Part shown: in pieces, positions 57,715 to 64,000 of the stretch
How the letters are laid out: every line of letters starts with the position of its first letter
How positions within the stretch are numbered: position 1 is the stretch's first letter
From: Herpomyces periplanetae
Taxonomy: Eukaryota > Ascomycota > Laboulbeniomycetes > Herpomycetales > Herpomycetaceae
Direction: 5' to 3'
Length of the DNA: 64,000 bases
Assembly: GCA_009733715.1 (NCBI GenBank)
Contig: WMKJ01000048.1
Span: 1 to 64,000, forward strand
Made by a program: the position numbers and the translations under genes
Notes under the pieces: generated by a model
What the model was told of the DNA's origin: nothing
The model's database searches: none
The model's input: only the letters and a program-made list of their open reading frames with translations

Positions 57715-59304
57715 TCATACCTTCCGGTTGAGCACCGCATCATCAATTTCGTTAGACTCAACCTTACGCTTTCGTCGTATAAGGTTTGACGTTAAAAAAT
57801 TAACGTGCTGAACGTTGGGCTTGCAAATTGGAAAGTTTACAACACTTGTTGTCGCCGCACCCGCACTAGCGTCCGCCGATCGTGTTGCCTGACCTTTGAT
57901 CTCTACACCCCAATGGCAACTTTTAGCTTGCTTTGAAGCGTCGCATTCGATATTTGCTACGGCTAATTCATTAACTTTGTTAATCCACGCTTTTGTAGAC
58001 GTTCGTGCTACCTCTAACTCTGAGAAATCCTGCTGCTCCATAATCTCAATTGCCTTACTATACTGTTCGTCTGTTAGTATTAACTCTCCACAATATTGTG
58101 TTGGCCATGCATAGTATGCCAGAAAGTTCTCTTGCATGTTTTTAGGATTATCTACCGGATCAAAAGTTGCGGACTGCGTAGCCTTGCCCCGTGCAAACTT
58201 CCAGTATTGTTCATTGTTTTCATTATCACCAAAAACTAACCAAAGAAAGCCTACTTGTCGGCCGGATGAGCACTCCTGACGAAATTCCATCACTTGCCAA
58301 AATTGGTCGAGTGAATTTATAGATGGCCAAGATCCTTTGTGAGCTTCGGTTAAACTTTCATCAAGCTCATCGACAAATCGATCCTTGGGATCATCCGGAA
58401 AAAGTGGAATCATGCAGCGAATTGGAAGGTTGAGATTTCTGGGAAATAAACGACGTAACGGATGACCCATTACCCATTTCCCAGCTATACACTTGTCAAG
58501 ATTTGACGAATTTTTATATGATTGGGAACGACTGTCATGATTTCGCGATGGCAACGAAATAAAGTTGCTTATACTGTCTTCTCCAGGGACGAGTAAATAA
58601 GCTTGAGTATACTTATCGTTATCTGTGATAAATGGGCTCAAAGTCTGAACCCACCAGTTAATTAACTTTCGATCACTTGTGACATGCTTCAACGGATTAT
58701 CCACGCTACCAGGAAATATATACTGATCTTGAGCTCGTGCGAATAAAGCAATCATTAATGGCTTTCGAGGTGTAAGGGGAGGATCATGATGTGGCAAATC
58801 TAACTTTTGTGTAGTATCGCACGGATGAGTGTGTACACCAATTGCGCAGCCCGACTTTTCGACACGATCTTTCACGTATAAACAAAAATTGTGAGTAATG
58901 GCTTGAATCACAGATAGATTCCACCCGGCAGTACTTGGATTCAAACCTCTGGATTTTCGACTTGCTGTATCCAGTAAGTTCAAATAGCCCGTTGAATCCG
59001 CTTTTGCTATAAAGATCGTCGTTAGATTCCGTGTAAAGTAAATGTAAACTTCCAAGCCAAATACAAAAATTTCGCTTGCTAATTTATCCTCCGTTAGGGT
59101 AACACCTAAGAAATGAAGCTCTCGAAAAGTTGTCTCGTCTTCCAATTTCCCTTCATCATCTAACTGTTCTCCAAACAAGGGTGTACACAATTTTGGCTTG
59201 GTCGATAAATGATACAGCCGAAAATTCGCACTTAATGGTAGCACCGGACCAATATAATCCCTCAAGATGGAACTCCGCTCTTCTTTATCGTCGAAACTAG
59301 CCAT
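57715..59304 (-). CDS. RTT109: Histone acetyltransferase Rtt109 (H3K56)
   Basis: 529 residues without introns. Family blocks are clear: LSANFRLYHLSTKP near the N-terminus; FGLEVYIYFTRNLTTIFIAK and ADSTGYL; LMIALFARAQDQYIFPGSVD with NPLKHVTSDRKLINWW; the catalytic-region FPDDPKDRF, which aligns with the Asp-Asp and auto-acetylated Lys of yeast Rtt109; and MEFRQECSSGRQVGFLWLVF. A basic RRKRK near the C-terminus is a likely nuclear signal. With Asf1 or Vps75 it acetylates H3K56 (and K9/K27) on new histones. The mark is read by the Rtt101-Mms1-Mms22 ligase during replication-coupled repair. The enzyme is fungal-specific in form. It shares a 309-bp divergent promoter with the mL57 gene. Confidence 0.95.
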   Translation of the reverse strand: MASFDDKEERSSILRDYIGPVLPLSANFRLYHLSTKPKLCTPLFGEQLDDEGKLEDETTFRELHFLGVTLTEDKLASEIFVFGLEVYIYFTRNLTTIFIAKADSTGYLNLLDTASRKSRGLNPSTAGWNLSVIQAITHNFCLYVKDRVEKSGCAIGVHTHPCDTTQKLDLPHHDPPLTPRKPLMIALFARAQDQYIFPGSVDNPLKHVTSDRKLINWWVQTLSPFITDNDKYTQAYLLVPGEDSISNFISLPSRNHDSRSQSYKNSSNLDKCIAGKWVMGHPLRRLFPRNLNLPIRCMIPLFPDDPKDRFVDELDESLTEAHKGSWPSINSLDQFWQVMEFRQECSSGRQVGFLWLVFGDNENNEQYWKFARGKATQSATFDPVDNPKNMQENFLAYYAWPTQYCGELILTDEQYSKAIEIMEQQDFSELEVARTSTKAWINKVNELAVANIECDASKQAKSCHWGVEIKGQATRSADASAGAATTSVVNFPICKPNVQHVNFLTSNLIRRKRKVESNEIDDAVLNRKV

Positions 59305-59613
59305 CGATCGTGAAAATCATGATCAACCTTGGTCAATTCTCCCCCGACGCGCAGTTTTGTTTGTCCTTTTGGATCACGTGAAGTCTCAGTTCCGGAATTT
59401 TGTAACACCTTCCCGAAGCGGCTTGGCGAGCTAAAAATTTCGCGATAATTTTCTGTGACATCGCGACGCGACATTGAGTCAATTGAAAGATTTTTATTTT
59501 TTCCCCGTTGTTACGCTTTAACGTTAGTTTGACAATGGATGTTAAACGTGATATTTTAAATATTGAATATATGTATTAAGCTCATGGTTCGATAAAGTAG
59601 TGTTAAAATAAGC
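59305..59613. promoter_or_regulatory. Divergent promoter of RTT109 and mL57
   Basis: 309 bp with an exact TCACGTGA at 59374-59381, 70 bp from the RTT109 start and 233 bp from the mL57 start. The right half is AT-rich. Confidence 0.5.
59374..59381. promoter_or_regulatory. TCACGTGA palindrome in RTT109/mL57 promoter
   Basis: Exact 8-bp Cbf1-type palindrome in the context GGATCACGTGAAG. Confidence 0.45.
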
Positions 59614-60715
59614 ATGTTGGCAACTTCTGCGGTGAGAGTTCGGTTGGCAGGTCGATTTAACTGTATGATATCCTATCATGAACATTTTGTTGGTGCATTG
59701 TTAAAATCCCAAAGGAAAATGACCGTTGGACGAGGTATTTTCAAACGTAATTTGGAGCAGAAGTTTTACTCAACTACTCTGCACACTGGTACCCAACCGA
59801 TTAAAACAGTTCATGATGTTCGTGTAGAACAAAAAGTGCTTCGAATGCGGCATCGTGTGCGATCAAAACCCCAGCATGGCGTTAAAATTACCTACTCTTC
59901 ATTAGTGGGTGATCTTTTGTCGGACACCAATTCAACTGGAACTACTGTCACTAACCCAGTTGACAATGTCAAGTATTTTATCGTTAACGATGGTTTACCA
60001 CTTTTGCAACGCGTACTAGCTGGGTTCATTGGACCGTTGGTGTCTACGTCCGATACAACCCAATCAACATTGCCAACTACCTGGCCGATTTTGTCAGAAA
60101 GTACTATGTGGCTCTGCGTTACCCACAAGAGCTTTGACCAAGGAAAACAAGGATTTAACGATAGATTGGCCTATCTAGGTTGGTGTAATTTATCAATTAC
60201 TGTATTTAGCATTATCAAGTTTTATATTTTGTTATGTGTGCACTTTGTTAATCATCGGTTTACAGGAAAGCAAATGGTTCAACTTCAAGCTACATTAGCA
60301 TACCTTGCGATGCCATCAGATGGCTTGTCATATACCGATTCATTTGGGCGTAATGTATACCAACATGCAGATATTGATGGACTCTGTAATCTTGCGTCGT
60401 CTCAGCGCAGTTCATTACTGAGTCCTGATAACCTCGCTAGCTTGGCCCAAATGTACGATTTACCCCGAGTAATTAGATGGATTCCAAGAAATGTGAGTTA
60501 AACGCAGGCGGCTGGCACCTTTGTGTTTGGTGGGGACGCTAATGCTAATGTATGCTAACCAATACCTTTAGCCATTAGATCTTAAGGCATCAGGAAGCGA
60601 TGCGGTGTATGCTTTAAGCGTTTACGCTATCATGGGCGGGCTTGCACTGGAGAGAGGCGCGTATTTGGCAAATCAAGTTATCAGAGAAAGAATTCTGCAA
60701 CGTTTGGGCATTTGA
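59614..60715 (+). CDS. MRPL15: Mitochondrial ribosomal protein mL57 (MRPL15), RNase III-like fold (3 exons)
   Basis: Exons are 59614-60178, 60266-60492 and 60572-60715; 311 residues. Intron 1 uses a GTTGGT donor, required to give the join RLAYLG-KQMVQLQATLAYLA. The N-terminus is basic and suits mitochondrial import. WLCVTHKSFDQGKQGFNDRLAYLG is the RNase III signature region with catalytic acids absent, and DAVYALSVYAIMGGLALERG is the second helix pair. There is no dsRNA-binding domain, which favours mL57 over mL44/MRPL3. These proteins are structural members of the large mitoribosomal subunit. Confidence 0.8.
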
Positions 60716-61251
60716 TTGTACGATACAATAGGAGCAGTGGCGCGGCGACATTGTACAATGTGGGCCAGACTGAACAGCACGATTAAAGAAACGGGTGTGA
60801 TTATCATATAGTGGATCAAAAGTATTTGAGTTTAGATGCGGCTTTTGTTCCGGGGATCGCGTTGTTATACAATGAATATTGATTCAAGGGCGCGCATAAA
60901 CGGAAGTGCACAACAAGTTGTTAAATATACATTGCAGAAGACACGGCATTGGTCGAGGAAATTATGGCGGGGTGTTGGTTATTCAAAGCTTGTCAGGCCG
61001 TTAAATTGCGCAGGCGGATTGGCTTGTTAAACGCGCTGATTTGTATTATTGTGAAAGCCGACAAATTTAAAGATTGACAAATTACGCGCAGTAACTTGAA
61101 AGTATCCTGCGTGCTTGTAATCATTTGTTGAATTACCTTAAGAACGATTGGAAAATGTCAAATCAATAGTGCAGGTGATGTTGCGATGCCTGAACAAAGA
61201 CCTGACTAATGAAACGGAAGGGGATCTCCCTCCGAGTAACGCAGGTTTCAC
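60716..61251. other. Spacer downstream of mL57
   Basis: 536 bp without a supported gene; a plus-strand frame at 60836-61030 has no family resemblance. Confidence 0.4.
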
Positions 61252-62076
61252 TTAACAAGCCAGGGTGAAAGGAGGTAACGGCCGGGCAAGTTTGGGCTCT
61301 AGCTCACGGATCCGCTGCACAATTAGCCAAGTCACATGCATGACGTTTGCAAAGTGCTCTGTCGGTAACGAATTGCGCGTGCGGGTGCACGCGATGATGA
61401 AAATGTCGTAGCCAAACGGGTGTTTCCTATAGAAATTTCGTATAAAATGAAGCGAGTATAGTGTACGCCAGGTAGGAGGGTACAGTTTAGAAGGTGGACT
61501 GCTAAGCCAGCGAATGAATAACCATTCGTAGAAAGTAAGGGAAAGGTGTTTATAAAAGTATATATATATGTGTGTGTGTGCGAGGATGTGTAGGTGTGTG
61601 AGTGTGTACGTAAATGTATAGCTCAATTGAATCGACGGAGAAAAGGTTCATGCATAGAAGGTGAGTTATTGAGTGGGATTCCTTTTCATGATGGCCAACT
61701 TCATAGCCAGGTATTCACGCACAACATTTGGATCAGCACAGCGTTGATTTGAAGCTTGGGTGTCGATTTGGTAGTGGGGGGAGGGATGTTCAGCAGAGGA
61801 AATTGGAGGGATGGTGACAAGATTAACGGGAGCATGACAATCGGGAGGGAAGCTATGAGAAGAGGATTCACAACGGCTAGGGTGTATGTAAGGTGTAGAA
61901 TTGGGAGGTAAACGGGAGGGTAACGATAAAGTCCAGGTTTGGATATGATCAAATTGTGAAGGTTCCAAGTAAGGATGAGGATTGTGCAAGTGAAGGGAAC
62001 CAGATGATGGAGTAGACGTGGATACCGATGAAGGTGATGATGAAGATGAAGTAGACAAGCAGTTAAATGAAGACAT
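61252..62076 (-). CDS. Doubtful two-exon gene, hypothetical protein
   Basis: Possible exons 62076-61700 and 61426-61252 would join in phase to 183 residues. Exon 1 starts MSSFNCLSTSSSSSPSSVST and is Ser/Pro/His-rich, ending VVREYLAMK. Exon 2 reads HPFGYDIFIIACTRTRNSL and then HFANVMHVTWLIVQRIREL, a helical segment faintly like the first helices of a Pho85-type cyclin box. The 273-nt intron would have a GTTGGC donor and CTATAG acceptor and contains a GT/TATA microsatellite (about 61558-61612). The cyclin resemblance is weak, and the downstream part of a cyclin fold is not seen, so this may be a decayed or mis-built gene. Confidence 0.3.
61558..61612. repeat. TATA/GTGTG microsatellite
   Basis: TATATATATGTGTGTGTGTG and a following GTGTGAGTGTG stretch, within the putative intron of the doubtful gene. 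Confidence 0.8.
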
Positions 62077-62916
62077 TCTGAAGACTATAAAACCGTAATA
62101 GTAACAGGAGAAAGTAAGCAATCCCTACTCGCAATCATACAAGTGTACGGAAGTACAAACAAGGACGTGGGTGTGGGAAGGGGCACGGGCACGAGCAAAG
62201 GTAATAATCTCTGGCATAAACGTCTAGCAAAGTAGATATATATAATGCTCGAAAGATCCGTAATTAAAGAGTCAGATGAGAAATGTCGAGTTAAGTTTAA
62301 GCAATAAAAGCATCTGACAGCTGGACTGACAGGATAATATATATTGACACGTTAACCCGACATGTACGCAGAAATCCGCGTTTGGCGTTAAACAAATTAT
62401 CCATTTAATTTAACCTTCTGCAGCCCAGATGAGTAGACACAAGTGTACTGTACTTCCTTGTGCAATTAAAGGCGAAAATGATTTGTATTTAACAAAGTGT
62501 ACGCACGAATGGTCCGATGCAAGAGTTTGAACGCGAGCAATTGTGCGTGTGTGCGTGCGGGCGTAACGCCGTTTAAAAGGAATCCGGAACCAAATTCTCC
62601 CGCTCCCCCCTCACCGCCACACTGCCCGGCGTTGAGCCACCGGCGCCCAGCAGCTCAAGCCACATGCCCCTTGTGCGCGGCACTCGAAACTTGATGTGGG
62701 CGGGCAGATGAGCCGGTTGGTTTGTTGAAGCTTGGGGAATGGATCCGCGATTGGACAATGTCGTCTTAACTCTTCATGAAGTCGTATCCTTGTTTCAGTG
62801 GGGAGTTTTTGAGATGAGGCAATTCATTCATCCCTCAAAACCGTTTTCATCTCGTCCCGTATATTCCTCCCCCTCTCAAACTTGCCGCAGATCCTACCTC
62901 AAACTTGCACGTGATT
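62077..62916. other. Spacer between doubtful gene and NRPS-like C-terminus
   Basis: 840 bp with no supported gene. It includes a C-rich block at about 62598-62660 that gives spurious Pro-rich frames, and one CACGTG at 62908-62913. Confidence 0.4.
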
Positions 62917-63999
62917 TTAGGAATCCCAAATCGGCGAATAAAAGTTCATGTTTGTATGGCGGAGCTGATTTAATACACTGTTCGTTAGTGAGCGATTTGA
63001 TATACAGAAAATAGCTTCTGCTTTCACTTCTTTCGCTATATCATAGGCTATCATAGCAAGATTAACACGAGGTTGTTTATCGGTCGGGAGTTTTATCATG
63101 TTTGATGAGCATTTTTGTTGGTTATGATATTGAAGAGTATGTTTAGCAGATATGGGATAGTTTTCATAGAATTCATCATAAGCAGTATCAATAATTACGG
63201 CTTGTGGATCAACACGATTAATCACTTGTAAAACGGTATCACCAAAGGTTCGTTTAGGATGTCTAGCGGCCCATACTATACGACAAAATGGAGAGGATGT
63301 CACACCGGGTAATGTCGAGGATTTATAATTCGTACTTCGATCTCGCCATTCTTTAGTATTAAACAAACCCAAACACGGTCCGATTCCACTCCCCGTTGTC
63401 AGCAAGACTACGGGTTTAAACATCACGGCTAAACGCAGTACTCCGCTTATTGGCTTACCGCGCATCCAAAGGCTTCGCGGCGGATTCCTCACTATTTGAC
63501 GGGTCCAATCACCCGCCGAAGACACTATTACACTAAACTGATCCATTTTATGTAAATTTCGACAATATTTTTTCTCATCAGGCCTCATGCTCAATGTCTC
63601 CTCTCCCCGTATGGTATCCAATTTAGTACACGGTATAGTCGCAAATGCATGACATTCCACCAGGGGATTCAAGGCTAGTCGTACACTTGTACATGCTTCA
63701 ACGTTGCCGCTAAAGTGTAAGCGAATGGCATGAGGTTCACGAAATTTTCTCGTCCATGCAACTCCATTTTGTTCCGTTGTTGGTGCAGCCGTTGCCGTTG
63801 CCGTTGCCGCTGCCAGTGGCGGTGACGGCGGCAGCGGCAAAGGTGTGTCGTATCGTTCACCTAGGATTTCCATTCGTTGTACTATCCACTTTCGCGTGTG
63901 AAACCACGGGTGTAGTACACTGACCGTGGTTACCAACAAACACCAAAATTCCGGTTCCAATATTAAATTCTTCATCACTTGCGCTGCCGTACCGTTGTG
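62917..63999 (-). CDS. C-terminal membrane/reductase-like part of an NRPS-like (Nps12-type) protein, 5' end beyond window
   Basis: The frame is open to the right edge, reading HNGTAAQVMKNLILEPEFW before the first ATG at 63975, so the N-terminus lies outside. Residues ..FWCLLVTTVSVLHPW form a membrane-associated helix. A flavodoxin-reductase-like region follows: LVECHAFATIPCT, FSVIVSSAGDWTRQIVRNPP, VVLLTTGSGIGPCLGLF, IVWAARHPKRTFGDTVL, VIIDTAYDEF, AEAIFCISNRSLTNSV, and the characteristic end SPIWDS. In many fungi this module is the C-terminus of adenylation-domain proteins annotated as NRPS-like 12, but it also exists alone. Which form occurs here cannot be decided from the window. A Pro/Ala low-complexity stretch sits near residue 60. 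Confidence 0.75.
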   Translation of the reverse strand, partial: HNGTAAQVMKNLILEPEFWCLLVTTVSVLHPWFHTRKWIVQRMEILGERYDTPLPLPPSPPLAAATATATAAPTTEQNGVAWTRKFREPHAIRLHFSGNVEACTSVRLALNPLVECHAFATIPCTKLDTIRGEETLSMRPDEKKYCRNLHKMDQFSVIVSSAGDWTRQIVRNPPRSLWMRGKPISGVLRLAVMFKPVVLLTTGSGIGPCLGLFNTKEWRDRSTNYKSSTLPGVTSSPFCRIVWAARHPKRTFGDTVLQVINRVDPQAVIIDTAYDEFYENYPISAKHTLQYHNQQKCSSNMIKLPTDKQPRVNLAMIAYDIAKEVKAEAIFCISNRSLTNSVLNQLRHTNMNFYSPIWDS

Positions 64000-64000
64000 C

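Overview
The window reads as nuclear DNA of a fungus. The gene content is diagnostic: an RTT109 histone acetyltransferase, an Mms22/Mus7 protein, a Cdc12-type septin, a LaeA-like methyltransferase, a DUF4050-type protein, a single-polypeptide chorismate synthase and an NRPS-like reductase C-terminus. Introns are short (about 50-110 nt) with GT..AG ends and often CTAAC/TTAAC near the 3' end. Base composition is AT-leaning. I cannot fix the phylum. A solo FAR1-type DNA-binding protein beside compact, intron-containing genes would fit an early-diverging fungus as well as Dikarya. No virus-like element, intact transposon, rRNA, tRNA or CRISPR array was recognised.

Layout. 0-5 kb: C-terminal part of a Crb2/Rad9/53BP1-type checkpoint mediator, convergent with a large single-pass membrane protein of unknown function. 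7.2-12 kb: a polyol/sorbose-type SDR, a WDR83-like WD40 protein and septin CDC12. 12.6-19.3 kb: PWP2 (UTP-B), RPS10, SDE2 and RFC5. 19.4-23.2 kb: the dynactin p150 subunit. 23.2-27 kb: a gene-free AT-rich stretch. 27-36 kb: RPS8, VPS34, a UTP16-like protein, a TPR/Sel1-type protein and a TMEM184/Hfl1 membrane protein. 36-46.6 kb: MMS22, ARMH3 and nicotinamide riboside kinase. 47-54 kb: chorismate synthase, a DUF4050 protein and a LaeA-like methyltransferase. 56-64 kb: a FAR1-type DNA-binding protein, RTT109, mitoribosomal mL57, a doubtful small gene, and the C-terminus of an NRPS-like membrane reductase running off the right edge.

Most open frames that look broken are simply multi-exon genes. 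I reconstructed exons for SDR, WDR83, CDC12, PWP2, RPS10, RFC5, RPS8, UTP16-like, TMEM184, ARMH3, ARO2, the methyltransferase and mL57 by matching reading phase, splice sites and family sequence. In all of these the exon lengths sum to a multiple of three.

Two themes recur. The first is ribosome production (RPS8, RPS10, PWP2, UTP16-like, mL57); each has a CACGTG palindrome in its upstream region. The second is genome maintenance (Crb2/Rad9-like, RFC5, MMS22, RTT109), in which RTT109 and MMS22 act in the same H3K56-acetylation replication-repair pathway in yeast. The most unusual single observation is that the RPS10 start codon is split by an intron, so an unspliced transcript reads AUG-UAA.
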